Of a stretch of DNA of 31,881 nt, positions 24,054 to 31,840 are shown piece after piece. The position numbers were made by a program, and so were the translations under genes. The DNA comes from Dethiosulfatibacter sp. (GTDB taxonomy: Bacteria; Bacillota_A; Clostridia; Tissierellales; Dethiosulfatibacteraceae): contig JAHRFV010000049.1 in the NCBI GenBank assembly GCA_019084435.1, positions 1 to 31,881 on the forward strand, in the 5' to 3' direction. The notes below the pieces were generated by a model. The model worked only from the letters and a program-made list of their open reading frames with translations, searched no databases and had not been told where the DNA came from. The first letter of the stretch is position 1, and each line of letters begins with the position of its first letter.

Positions 24054-26993
24054 ATGTGGAGATTGACAAAAGACAACTATGACCCTTCCAAGCAAATGGT
24101 TGAGGAGAGCTTGTTTACAATAGGGAACGGCTATGTTGGCTTGCGCGGATGTTTTGAAGAAGGCTACCCGCAAGGAGATAGCATCCGTGGAACATACATT
24201 AATGGACTGTATGACCGTATACCCATGATTCACGCGGAAATGGCTTATGGTTTTCCAGTCATACAAGACAAACAGCCAAGAATTACCGATACACAATCCT
24301 GTGAGGTGTACTTGGACGGTGAGAAGGCACTACTCACTTCAGGAAAGTATGATAACTACTACAGATGGCTGGACTACCAACAGGGAGAATCAGAGCGTGG
24401 CTATGTTTACACGACAAGTTCCGGTAAAACAGCGAAGCTGAAATTCAATCGTATGGCATCCTTAAAGCATCTGAATTTTGTAATTTACCGAATTGAGGCA
24501 GAATACGACGGTAACATTGAATTGAAGAGCATTCTTGAAGGAGATGTTGAAAACTATACCATACCTGGAGACCCAAGAATCGGTCAAGGGCATACCAAAT
24601 TAATGGACCCAGTGTCTATGGAGCCTTCAGGAACCTATGTTCATTGCGTGCTAAGAACCAAGACCACACGAATTGATCAGGCTACAGTGGTCAGACACCA
24701 TGTGGAGTCAGAACATGAGTATCAAATCTCATCTGTTGTCAAGAACAATAGAGTTGAAACGCTCATACAAGGCTTAGGTAGAATTACATTGGAGAAAGTG
24801 GTTGTCTTTACCGATGGCATAAGATTTGAGAGTCCTTTAGAATTAGCTGAAGAGCTTTCTTTGTCATTTAAGGATTGGCAATACAAGGACTTTAAAAAAG
24901 AGCAAATTAGAGTACTCGATCAGTATTGGACAGAATCCGATATTGTCATAGAAGGAAACCCATCAGACCAGATGGCTTTAAGATTCAAACTGTATCAGTT
25001 GCTCCAATCTGTGGGTAAAGATAACTATTCAAATGTTTCAGCCAAAGGTCTGTCCGGAGAGGGATACGAGGGCCATTATTTCTGGGATACGGAAATTTAT
25101 GTGCTGCCTGTATTGATGTTCAATCAACATCAGAGAGCTAGGGAATTATTGTCTTATAGATACCGGCTATTATCAGAAGCCAAAGATAGGGCTCTTGTGT
25201 TAGGACATCTGAAGGGAGCTGCTTACCCATGGAGAACCATATCTGGTATTGAGTGCTCAGGCTATTTCCCTGCTGGAACTGCCCAGTACCACATCAATGC
25301 CGATATTGCCTACGCATTCATACAATACCACTTATATACTGGCGACTGGCCATTTATGGTCGAAAAAGGCGCAGAAGTGATTTTGGAAACAGCCAGAACA
25401 TGGCTTGAAATAGGGCACCATTATAATGGAACATTTCAGATTCACAATGTGACAGGACCTGACGAGTACACCGCAATCATCAATAATAACTATTATACAA
25501 ACGCAATGGCTAAATATCATCTTTATTGGGCTAATAAAATATATAGGGAATTGTACAAGTTGGCTGATTCATCACAAAAATCATCAGCATTAGAGATGCT
25601 GCAAAGAATAAATTTTAAAGATGAAGAAGCACAAGCCATGGCACTGGCCTCGGAAAAAATGAGGCTGACGTTTGACAAGGAGTTAAACCTATATGCCCAA
25701 GATGATTCTTTTTTAAGCAAGCCAGTCTGGCCTTTCGAAAAGGAAGCCTTTTCAAAAAGACCCCTTCTACTACATTACCATCCTTTGACCATATATCGTC
25801 ACCAGGTACTAAAGCAAGCGGATACAGTGCTTGCTCACTTTATGCTGGAAGATTATGCGGATATGGAACATATAAAGAATGCCTATGACTATTACGAAAA
25901 ACTGACCACCCATGATTCGTCCTTATCAAGCTGTGCCTATGGCATCATGGCATCAAAATGCGGTATGAACGATAAAGCCTATGACTATTTCATAAAAACA
26001 ATCAATCTGGACCTGGAAGATACGCACAAGAATACCAAGGACGGTCTACATATGGCCAATATAGCGGGAACAGCTCTAAGTGTGGTAGCGGGATTTGCAG
26101 GATTTCGCATTAAGGAAGAGGGTTTGTCATTTAAGCCAACATGTCCAAGTCGATGGACCGGTTACAAGTTTAAGCTTCATTATCAAGATAGATGGTTGGA
26201 GATTAGCGTTAACGGGTTCATGACGATTACAATGATTTCGGGCGATCCGATGCCAGTGCGAATAGAGAATAGAACATACCACCTTTCTCAAGAATTACCA
26301 ATCAAGACCTTTGTAAAAACTTACAAGGGAGTTGTATTTGATTTAGATGGGGTTTTGACAGAGACTAGCAAGGCTCATTTTGAGGCGTGGTGTCGATTGG
26401 CTGAAAAACTGGGATATAGTCTATCACCGGATATAGAGGATCAAGTGAGAGGCATATCGAGGCTTGCATCGATGGAGATAGTTTTAAAAGCTGGAGGCAT
26501 GGAGAAAAACTTCACAACCGATGAAAAAATCAAACTAGCTAATGAAAAAAACGACATGTACATCGATCTGATCAAGTCCTATGGTCCGGATGACTTGTCA
26601 GACGGAGCAGTAGAGTTATTGACATACTTCAAACAAAACGGATACAAGATAGCCCTGGCATCCGCCAGTAACAACGCACCATTTTTATTGAAAGCGATGG
26701 GAATTGACAGCTATTTTGATACAATAGCCGATCCTAAAACCATCAAAAAAGGTAAGCCAGCTCCGGATATTTTTCAAAAGGCCTGTGAACAATTGGAGCT
26801 TCAGCCCCATGAATGTATCGGAATAGAGGATGCTTATGCTGGGATAGAGAGCATCAAATCGGCAGGACTTTTTCCTATAGGAATAGGAAGCAAAGAGCTG
26901 TTGACCAACTGCGAACATGTCTTTCCAGACCTGAAAACATTTTATGATTTTATATTTGTTTCTGCAGATGATCAACAGAGTTCTCGGTATTAA
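24054..26993 (+). CDS. GH65 glycoside phosphorylase fused to beta-phosphoglucomutase
   Basis: This 979-residue bifunctional cytosolic enzyme begins with a GH65 part (about 1-745): an N-terminal beta-sandwich, then the (alpha/alpha)6 barrel with YEGHYFWDTEIYVLP, YPWRTISG and the general acid E471 in VTGPDEY. The C-terminal HAD part (about 757-975) has beta-phosphoglucomutase motifs: nucleophile D762 and D764 in VVFDLDGVLTE, a VRGISRLASME cap loop, SAS at 869-871, K900 in GKPAPDIF and E924-D925. The first part should phosphorolyse an alpha-linked glucobiose with inversion to beta-glucose-1-phosphate; the second converts that to glucose-6-phosphate. The disaccharide (maltose, trehalose, kojibiose, nigerose or other) cannot be decided. 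It is last in the ABC operon, with AGAGGGGG before ATG. Confidence 0.93.
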   Translation: MWRLTKDNYDPSKQMVEESLFTIGNGYVGLRGCFEEGYPQGDSIRGTYINGLYDRIPMIHAEMAYGFPVIQDKQPRITDTQSCEVYLDGEKALLTSGKYDNYYRWLDYQQGESERGYVYTTSSGKTAKLKFNRMASLKHLNFVIYRIEAEYDGNIELKSILEGDVENYTIPGDPRIGQGHTKLMDPVSMEPSGTYVHCVLRTKTTRIDQATVVRHHVESEHEYQISSVVKNNRVETLIQGLGRITLEKVVVFTDGIRFESPLELAEELSLSFKDWQYKDFKKEQIRVLDQYWTESDIVIEGNPSDQMALRFKLYQLLQSVGKDNYSNVSAKGLSGEGYEGHYFWDTEIYVLPVLMFNQHQRARELLSYRYRLLSEAKDRALVLGHLKGAAYPWRTISGIECSGYFPAGTAQYHINADIAYAFIQYHLYTGDWPFMVEKGAEVILETARTWLEIGHHYNGTFQIHNVTGPDEYTAIINNNYYTNAMAKYHLYWANKIYRELYKLADSSQKSSALEMLQRINFKDEEAQAMALASEKMRLTFDKELNLYAQDDSFLSKPVWPFEKEAFSKRPLLLHYHPLTIYRHQVLKQADTVLAHFMLEDYADMEHIKNAYDYYEKLTTHDSSLSSCAYGIMASKCGMNDKAYDYFIKTINLDLEDTHKNTKDGLHMANIAGTALSVVAGFAGFRIKEEGLSFKPTCPSRWTGYKFKLHYQDRWLEISVNGFMTITMISGDPMPVRIENRTYHLSQELPIKTFVKTYKGVVFDLDGVLTETSKAHFEAWCRLAEKLGYSLSPDIEDQVRGISRLASMEIVLKAGGMEKNFTTDEKIKLANEKNDMYIDLIKSYGPDDLSDGAVELLTYFKQNGYKIALASASNNAPFLLKAMGIDSYFDTIADPKTIKKGKPAPDIFQKACEQLELQPHECIGIEDAYAGIESIKSAGLFPIGIGSKELLTNCEHVFPDLKTFYDFIFVSADDQQSSRY

Positions 26994-27020
26994 GTATATT
27001 TAAAAGGAGAAGTAGAGATT

Positions 27021-27941
27021 ATGAGAATAGAAAAAGTCGCTATAATAGGATTGGGATCTCTGGGCATTCTTTATGCACATCATTTTTTAAAAAGAATGGA
27101 AAAAGAGAATTTAAGAATTATTGCTGATAAAAAAAGAATAGAAAGATATAAAAGTGAAGGGATATATTGCAATGGAGAATATTGTGATTTCAACTATGTG
27201 GATTTTGAAGAAAAGAACGAACCAGTTGACTTAGCCATTTTCTCAGTTAAATTTGGTGGGCTTGATGATGCTATAAATATGATGCGAAATCAAATTGGCA
27301 AGGATACTATTATACTATCAACACTCAATGGCATAATAAGTGAAAAAGTAATCGGAAAAAAATATGGTGATGAGAGAATTGTCCACTGTGTCGCTCAGGG
27401 AATGGATGCGGCAAAGCTGGACAATGAGCTTATCTACAAGAACAAAGGTATTCTTTGTTTTGGCGATCTCGACTCAAAAACGCCAAGTAAAAAAGTCAAG
27501 GAAATCGCTGACTTTTTTGAACGAGTGGAGCTTCCCTATGAGATAGATAACAATATGGAAAAAAGAATGTGGGGAAAATTCATGCTCAATGTTGGTGTCA
27601 ATCAAACAGTAGCCGTTTATGAAACCAATTACGAAGGCATACAAAAAGAAGGAGAAGCTAGACAGACTATGATTGCTGCCATGAGAGAAGTGATAGGTCT
27701 ATCGAAAAAAGAGGGCAAGGATATTGGTGAAAATGATCTTGAGTACTGGCTGAAGATACTTGACACATTAAGCCCAGAAGGGACACCTTCTATGAGACAG
27801 GATATGATGGTCAATAGACATAGCGAGGTTGAGCTGTTTTCAGGAACAGTTATAGAACTGGGAAAAAAACACAATGTGAAAACACCTGTCAATGTAATGC
27901 TATATAAAAGGATAAAAGAAATGGAAGCAGAGTTCCATTAG
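27021..27941 (+). CDS. Ketopantoate reductase (ApbA/PanE) family protein
   Basis: This 306-residue NAD(P)-dependent reductase has an N-terminal Rossmann motif (VAIIGLGSLGILYA) and a C-terminal helical domain containing KFMLNVGVNQ and PSMRQDM, both typical of PanE proteins, where Lys and Asn/Ser residues bind ketopantoate. PanE makes pantoate for coenzyme A, but many homologues reduce other 2-oxo acids, and no panB, panC or panD is nearby. AAAAGGAGAAG precedes ATG 27021. It follows the fusion gene by 27 bp without a terminator, so read-through from the sugar operon is possible. Function beyond the family is uncertain. Confidence 0.82.
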   Translation: MRIEKVAIIGLGSLGILYAHHFLKRMEKENLRIIADKKRIERYKSEGIYCNGEYCDFNYVDFEEKNEPVDLAIFSVKFGGLDDAINMMRNQIGKDTIILSTLNGIISEKVIGKKYGDERIVHCVAQGMDAAKLDNELIYKNKGILCFGDLDSKTPSKKVKEIADFFERVELPYEIDNNMEKRMWGKFMLNVGVNQTVAVYETNYEGIQKEGEARQTMIAAMREVIGLSKKEGKDIGENDLEYWLKILDTLSPEGTPSMRQDMMVNRHSEVELFSGTVIELGKKHNVKTPVNVMLYKRIKEMEAEFH

Positions 27942-27975
27942 TTATTTTTTACAACACCTCTGTTAATAGAACCTC

Positions 27976-28004
27976 TTGACAAAATAAATCAAGGGGTATA
28001 TTAT
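27976..28004 (+). promoter_or_regulatory. Promoter of the gpx-ohrR operon
   Basis: A perfect TTGACA (27976-27981) and TATTAT (27999-28004) are spaced by 17 bp, 60 bp before the ATG at 28064. The OhrR-type operator at 28022-28036 lies just after the expected transcription start. Confidence 0.8.
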
Positions 28005-28021
28005 TAAATAAATAAATTGAA

Positions 28022-28036
28022 TACAATTAAATTGCA
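28022..28036. promoter_or_regulatory. OhrR-type operator
   Basis: TACAATT-A-AATTGCA is an inverted repeat with one mismatch in the second half (perfect would be AATTGTA). It matches the TACAATT/AATTGTA operator known for Bacillus OhrR. It lies between the promoter and the gpx start, and an OhrR-family repressor is encoded by the second gene of the operon, so autoregulation is likely. Confidence 0.75.
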
Positions 28037-28063
28037 TAAAATATATAATATAAGGAGTTCAAA

Positions 28064-28597
28064 ATGAAAATATATGATTATTCTGTAAAAAAAGTAGATG
28101 GAAGCGAAGTATCATTAAAGGATTATGAAGGAAAAGTTATGTTGGTAGTCAATACAGCAACAGGCTGTGGATTCACGCCTCAATATGATGGATTGGAAGA
28201 TTTATATAAGAAGTATTCGGAACAAGGATTGGAGATTTTAGATTTCCCTTCTAATCAATTTTTTAATCAAGCCCCGGGTACCAACGAGGAAATCGCAAAC
28301 TTCTGCAAGGTTAATTTTGGAACAACTTTTGAGACCTTTGCCAAGATAGATGTAAATGGTGATAATGCTCATCCGCTATATAAATATCTAAAAGAACATG
28401 CACCTAGGGATGCTGAAAACGCTGGAATGGTTAATTTTCTAATGAAGATGAAAGACAGATTCTCAGTCCATAAGCACGAAATCCAATGGAACTTTACAAA
28501 ATTTCTTATAGATAGAGATGGTAATGTTGTTGGTAGATTTCCACCTACGGTCAAACCAGAGGAGTTGGAGCCTCATATCGAAAAAATCCTTAATTAA
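28064..28597 (+). CDS. Glutathione peroxidase family thiol peroxidase (Cys type)
   Basis: This 177-residue peroxidase has its peroxidatic residue at C35 in NTATGCGFTPQY; many eukaryotic and some bacterial relatives have selenocysteine here. The tetrad is completed by Q65 (FPSNQF) and W142-N143 (WNFTKFLID). The usual FPCNQF cysteine is Ser here, and C81 in NFCKVNFG is the likely resolving cysteine. Such bacterial Cys enzymes generally use thioredoxin rather than glutathione. AAGGAG precedes ATG 28064. It is co-transcribed with ohrR 17 bp downstream and lies behind an OhrR box, which suggests induction by organic hydroperoxides. Confidence 0.93.
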   Translation: MKIYDYSVKKVDGSEVSLKDYEGKVMLVVNTATGCGFTPQYDGLEDLYKKYSEQGLEILDFPSNQFFNQAPGTNEEIANFCKVNFGTTFETFAKIDVNGDNAHPLYKYLKEHAPRDAENAGMVNFLMKMKDRFSVHKHEIQWNFTKFLIDRDGNVVGRFPPTVKPEELEPHIEKILN

Positions 28598-28614
28598 AGA
28601 AGGGGGTCTTTAAA

Positions 28615-29061
28615 ATGACACACGAGCAACTAAAACTGGAAAACCAACTATGTTTTCCACTATATGCCAGTTCGAGATTGATAGTCAGATTATACACCCC
28701 AGTGCTGGAGCCATTGGGACTGACATATACCAAATACATAGTCATGCTGGCCCTATGGGAAAAAGACAACATCGGTCTCAAAGACCTTGGAGATATACTC
28801 TTTCTAGACTCAGGAACACTGACGCCATTGCTTAAGAAACTCGAGGTACAAGGACTGGTTTCCAGGGAAAGAAATCTCGAGGATGAAAGAAATATCAATA
28901 TAAAATTGACGAAGCAGGGAATACAGCTAAAAGAAGCTGCAAAAAACATCCCAGAGAAAATCGGATCTTGTATCAATATGTCACCAGAAGACCTTAAAGA
29001 GCTGCATAGATTGCTCCATATCATACTCGAGAACAATAAAGAAAGCAAATGCCCTAATTAA
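28615..29061 (+). CDS. ohrR: OhrR-type organic peroxide-sensing MarR regulator
   Basis: This 148-residue MarR-family repressor has the OhrR sensing residues: C13 in LENQLCFPLYASSR, Y27 and Y38, which match Cys15, Tyr29 and Tyr40 of Bacillus subtilis OhrR with a constant offset of two. The winged helix includes GTLTPLLKKLEVQGLVSR and the wing DERNINIKLT. An additional C119 (IGSCINMS) could act as a resolving cysteine as in two-cysteine OhrR proteins; this is an inference. AGGGGG precedes ATG 28615. It follows gpx in one operon and probably binds the operator at 28022-28036. OhrR more often partners an OsmC-type ohr gene, which is not seen here. Confidence 0.9.
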   Translation: MTHEQLKLENQLCFPLYASSRLIVRLYTPVLEPLGLTYTKYIVMLALWEKDNIGLKDLGDILFLDSGTLTPLLKKLEVQGLVSRERNLEDERNINIKLTKQGIQLKEAAKNIPEKIGSCINMSPEDLKELHRLLHIILENNKESKCPN

Positions 29062-29073
29062 TAAACTATAAAA

Positions 29074-29119
29074 AAGCATACCTTAAACATTGATAATGAT
29101 TATCAATTATGGTATGCTT
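29074..29119. terminator. Long hairpin between ohrR and the lipoprotein gene
   Basis: AAGCATACC (29074-29082) pairs with GGTATGCTT (29111-29119) around an inner palindrome ATTGATAATGATTATCAAT. It can act as a terminator for the gpx-ohrR operon. The inner palindrome is a Fur box and the whole also contains the next promoter. Confidence 0.6.
29091..29105. promoter_or_regulatory. Exact 7-1-7 Fur box over a promoter
   Basis: TGATAATGATTATCA equals the Bacillus Fur box consensus TGATAATNATTATCA with no mismatch. It overlaps the -35 of a promoter, TTGATA (29090-29095), with 17-bp spacing to TATGCT (29113-29118), ahead of the lipoprotein gene at 29151. Iron-dependent repression of that gene is the expected outcome. 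Confidence 0.72.
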
Positions 29120-29150
29120 ATTATATAGTATTAAAGAAAGGGTGAGTAAA

Positions 29151-29918
29151 ATGTTAAAGAAATATACCGTTCTATCAGTAGCCATAATCATGATGTTAGT
29201 CCTGTCAGCTTGTGCTCCTGATAACAATGGAGCTATGCAGGAATTGGAAAGCAATTTAAAAGCGCAACAAGCAAAGGTGGAAGAATTAGAGTCAACAATA
29301 GAAGAACATGAAAACACAATAATGACACTCACAGAAATCAACGAAAATAATTTAGCACAAATTTCAACATTGAATGCAACAATAGAAGAATTGCAGATAC
29401 TGAGCTCATCACAGAGTAACACATTGCTCCAGGAAGCTTTGGAGGTTATGGAACTATTCAAGGATCAGGATGCTGCAGGATTAGATAGCAGAGTAAGCCC
29501 AACAAGAGGTGTCAGATTCTCGCCCTATCAGTTTGTCAAAGAGAATACTGATATCACATTCTATCCAGGCAATACAATACCTTCCATGTTTACCAATACA
29601 ACAGTGTATGTATGGGGTGAGTATGATGGTTCTGGAGATGCAATAGCAGGAGAGTTTGCCTCATATTATCCTAGATTTGTCTATGATGTAGATTTTTTTA
29701 ATCCAGAGATGATTGCCATCAACACCTTCCTAAGCTCGGGAAGCATGATTAACAATATAGAAGATGTCTATCCAAATGATCAGTATGTTGAATTCTATTT
29801 CTCTGGATTTGACCCTCAATATGCTGGTATGGACTGGAGAAGCTTGACACTGGTGTTTGAAGACGTTAATGGGACCTGGTATCTTGTAGGCGTTGTTCAC
29901 GGAGAATGGACTACCTAA
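29151..29918 (+). CDS. Lipoprotein with coiled coil, unknown function
   Basis: This 255-residue secreted lipoprotein has a signal peptide ending in lipobox LSAC (about residues 18-21), then a coiled-coil region (about 27-85) rich in Glu, Gln, Asn and Leu (ELESNLKAQQAKVEELEST), and a C-terminal globular domain beginning near LEVMELFKDQDAAGL with PTRGVRFSPYQFV, a pattern shared by clostridial lipoproteins of unknown role. The C-terminus is rich in aromatic residues (DWRSLTLVFEDVNGTWYLVG). An in-frame upstream start at 29109 is rejected: the ribosome binding site AAAGGGTGAG fits ATG 29151. A Fur box over its promoter suggests induction in iron limitation, but no heme or siderophore transport genes are adjacent. 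Confidence 0.85.
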   Translation: MLKKYTVLSVAIIMMLVLSACAPDNNGAMQELESNLKAQQAKVEELESTIEEHENTIMTLTEINENNLAQISTLNATIEELQILSSSQSNTLLQEALEVMELFKDQDAAGLDSRVSPTRGVRFSPYQFVKENTDITFYPGNTIPSMFTNTTVYVWGEYDGSGDAIAGEFASYYPRFVYDVDFFNPEMIAINTFLSSGSMINNIEDVYPNDQYVEFYFSGFDPQYAGMDWRSLTLVFEDVNGTWYLVGVVHGEWTT

Positions 29919-29952
29919 GAGTAAAATAAAATATTGAAATGGAGTTGATTGA

Positions 29953-31098
29953 ATGAAGACAAACAATGAATACTATTCAGGATTTGAAATAGGGCCTATA
30001 AGGCCACCCAGCGAGGCTCAAAGCCTGCTTTTGAGAATCACCAGAAATTGTCCCTGGAACAAATGCAGGTTTTGTAGCTTGTACAAAAATGAGTCATTTA
30101 GCGTGCGACCAATAGAGCATGTCCTTCACGACATTGATACGTTAAAACGTTTCATTGATGAGTTAGATCAAGCTGAAAAAATCTCCTTATCAGAAAAAAG
30201 AATAATCATACAAAAGCTATATGAACAAGATTATCTGGCTTGTCAGTCTGCAGAAATGTGGCGTATGAATGGTAAAGAATCTGTTTTTTTGCAGGATGCC
30301 AATAGCATGGTTATAAAGGCAGACGATATGGTGACTATTTTAAATGCCTTGAGAGAGAAGTTTCCAGACATAGAAAGAATTACAACCTACGCCAGATCCC
30401 ATACAATTGCACGAATTAAAGATGAAGACCTGAAGAGAATTGCTGATGCGGGTCTGAACAGGATTCATATTGGGATGGAGTCAGCTTGTGATCAAATACT
30501 TGATCTTGTAGAAAAGGGCGTCGATAAAGCAACACATATCACAGCAGGGAAGAAAGTTAAAAAAGCTGGTATCGAGTTATCTGAGTATTTCATGCCCGGT
30601 CTTGGAGGAAACGAAAACTGGCGTGAAAATGCCATTGATACAGCTGATGCTGTAAATCAGATTAATCCTGATTTCATAAGAATCAGAACATTGGCAGTAC
30701 CAGACAACAGCCTCTTAAGTGAAGACTATAAAAAGGGTATCTTCACCAGAGTCAATGACGAAAGGGCTGTAGAGGAACTACTCCTATTTGTCAATGAATT
30801 GAAAGATATAAACAGCACTATAAAGAGTGATCATATTTTAAATCTGATTCCTGAGTTCGAGGGCAAGCTGCCTGAAGACAAACCCAAAATGATTGAAGCA
30901 CTGGAATGGTTTTTGAATCTCGACCAATCCGAGAGAAACATATTCAAGATAGGCAGAAGAACCGGTATCATGAATAGCATCAGACACCTGGACATAGATT
31001 CTAAAAGAACGCGTGTTATCGAGCTGATAAATAGCAATAACATCACCAATGAAAATATCGATACTGTAGTTGAAGAATTAATGAAAAATTTTATTTGA
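29953..31098 (+). CDS. Radical SAM family protein with CX4CX2C motif
   Basis: This 381-residue protein has its iron-sulfur motif at C33-PWNK-C38-RF-C41, preceded by SLLLRITRN. The spacing is CX4CX2C rather than the common CX3CX2C; RNCPWNxCxFC is a recurring variant in an uncharacterised radical SAM group with Elp3/HemN-like barrels. Other features are SVFLQDANSMVIK, ITTYARSHTIARIK, IHIGMESACDQIL and EYFMPGLGG, matching the barrel strands that bind SAM. The C-terminal region is helical. The substrate and product are unknown. GGAGTTGATTG precedes ATG 29953, and the gene follows the Fur-box lipoprotein by 34 bp, so iron-regulated co-transcription is possible. Confidence 0.87.
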   Translation: MKTNNEYYSGFEIGPIRPPSEAQSLLLRITRNCPWNKCRFCSLYKNESFSVRPIEHVLHDIDTLKRFIDELDQAEKISLSEKRIIIQKLYEQDYLACQSAEMWRMNGKESVFLQDANSMVIKADDMVTILNALREKFPDIERITTYARSHTIARIKDEDLKRIADAGLNRIHIGMESACDQILDLVEKGVDKATHITAGKKVKKAGIELSEYFMPGLGGNENWRENAIDTADAVNQINPDFIRIRTLAVPDNSLLSEDYKKGIFTRVNDERAVEELLLFVNELKDINSTIKSDHILNLIPEFEGKLPEDKPKMIEALEWFLNLDQSERNIFKIGRRTGIMNSIRHLDIDSKRTRVIELINSNNITNENIDTVVEELMKNFI

Positions 31099-31161
31099 TT
31101 GATTGAATTTTCCTACAAAACGATCGGATATGTTATATAATATAAACATGGAGGTGTTAAT

Positions 31162-31476
31162 ATGAGTAAAATTCAAAAGAATCTCGATTATTTCATGAGT
31201 AATCACCCAGACATCTACAAGGCTTATCAAGAATACGGCAAACAGATACACACAGAGGGTGGACCATTGGACGAAAAAACCAGATGGTTGGTAAAAGTCG
31301 CCATATCAGCCACCCAGGGCTATACATTCGCACTTCAAACCCATATCAATAAAGCTTTGGCGGCAGGATGTAGCAAAGATGAAATCAAACATACTATCTT
31401 ACTTATAGCTCCAAGCGTCGGATTTCCAAGAATGATGGAGTCATTGCTGATTTTTAGGGAAATGTTCGAAGAATGA
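31162..31476 (+). CDS. Carboxymuconolactone decarboxylase-like protein lacking CXXC
   Basis: This 104-residue protein has the AhpD-like/CMD fold (PF02627). It retains GPLDEKTRWLVKVAISAT, a histidine in LQTHINKALAAGCSKDEI and VGFPRMMESL. Active AhpD-type members carry a CXXC pair four residues before that histidine; here the segment is YTFALQTH, so the redox pair is missing. A peroxidase or thiol reductase role is therefore unlikely, and decarboxylase activity is unproven. GGAGGTG lies just before ATG 31162, and a TATAAT (31136-31141) without a good -35 lies upstream. Confidence 0.83.
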   Translation: MSKIQKNLDYFMSNHPDIYKAYQEYGKQIHTEGGPLDEKTRWLVKVAISATQGYTFALQTHINKALAAGCSKDEIKHTILLIAPSVGFPRMMESLLIFREMFEE

Positions 31477-31513
31477 AACAAGAATAAAAAATGCATCATT
31501 TTGAAAATTAGCA

Positions 31514-31542
31514 TTGAAAATAATCATCAATCGTATTAGAAT
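31514..31542 (+). promoter_or_regulatory. Promoter of tRNA-Pro
   Basis: TTGAAA (31514-31519) and TAGAAT (31537-31542) are spaced by 17 bp, 13 bp before the mature tRNA sequence. Confidence 0.6.
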
Positions 31543-31555
31543 ATATAAATGAAGT

Positions 31556-31632
31556 CGGGGCATAGCTCAGCTTGGTAGAGTGCTTGACTGGGGGTCAAGA
31601 GGCCGCAGGTTCAAGTCCTGTTGCTCCGACCA
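31556..31632 (+). tRNA. tRNA-Pro (anticodon GGG)
   Basis: This 77-nt tRNA has acceptor strands CGGGGCA and TGCTCCG (one G-T pair), discriminator A and encoded CCA. The D arm is GCTCAGCTTGGTAGAGT. The anticodon arm CTTGA-CTGGGGG-TCAAG gives anticodon GGG. The T arm reads GCAGG-TTCAAGT-CCTGT with a terminal G-T pair. Confidence 0.95.
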
Positions 31633-31636
31633 TATA

Positions 31637-31676
31637 AACGTTGAAATTGCAATATTTCCAGCGTTTATTTTTTTTG
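31637..31676 (+). terminator. Terminator after tRNA-Pro
   Basis: An imperfect stem (ACGTTGAAAT with ATTTCCAGCGT, one bulged C and one G-T pair) is followed by a run of eight Ts. Confidence 0.75.
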
Positions 31677-31772
31677 CCTTTTTTCATCGATTTTTTGAGT
31701 CCGTCCAAGCTCCGAGGGTTCATACAGCGCAGATTAGATGCTTAGCGTAAAGTTATTGTAGGAAAAAAATAT

Positions 31773-31840
31773 AAAAAGAAAGTCTCTTTCATGTTATGAT
31801 AAGTTTGGCAACAAAATCTAACAGAAGGAGCTTTCTTTTT
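31773..31840. repeat. Inverted-repeat leader hairpin, possible insertion sequence end
   Basis: AAAAAGAAAG (31773-31782) is the exact reverse complement of CTTTCTTTTT (31831-31840), directly before the start codon at 31841. Such leader hairpins often lie near the left end of insertion sequences and limit transcription from outside. The outer inverted repeat cannot be confirmed because the right end is outside the window. Confidence 0.4.

Noticed and set aside
28590..29048. 152-codon minus-strand open frame
   Set aside because: It lies entirely opposite ohrR, which has a strong family match and ribosome binding site. The minus-strand translation is Ser/Leu/Phe rich as expected of a shadow frame.
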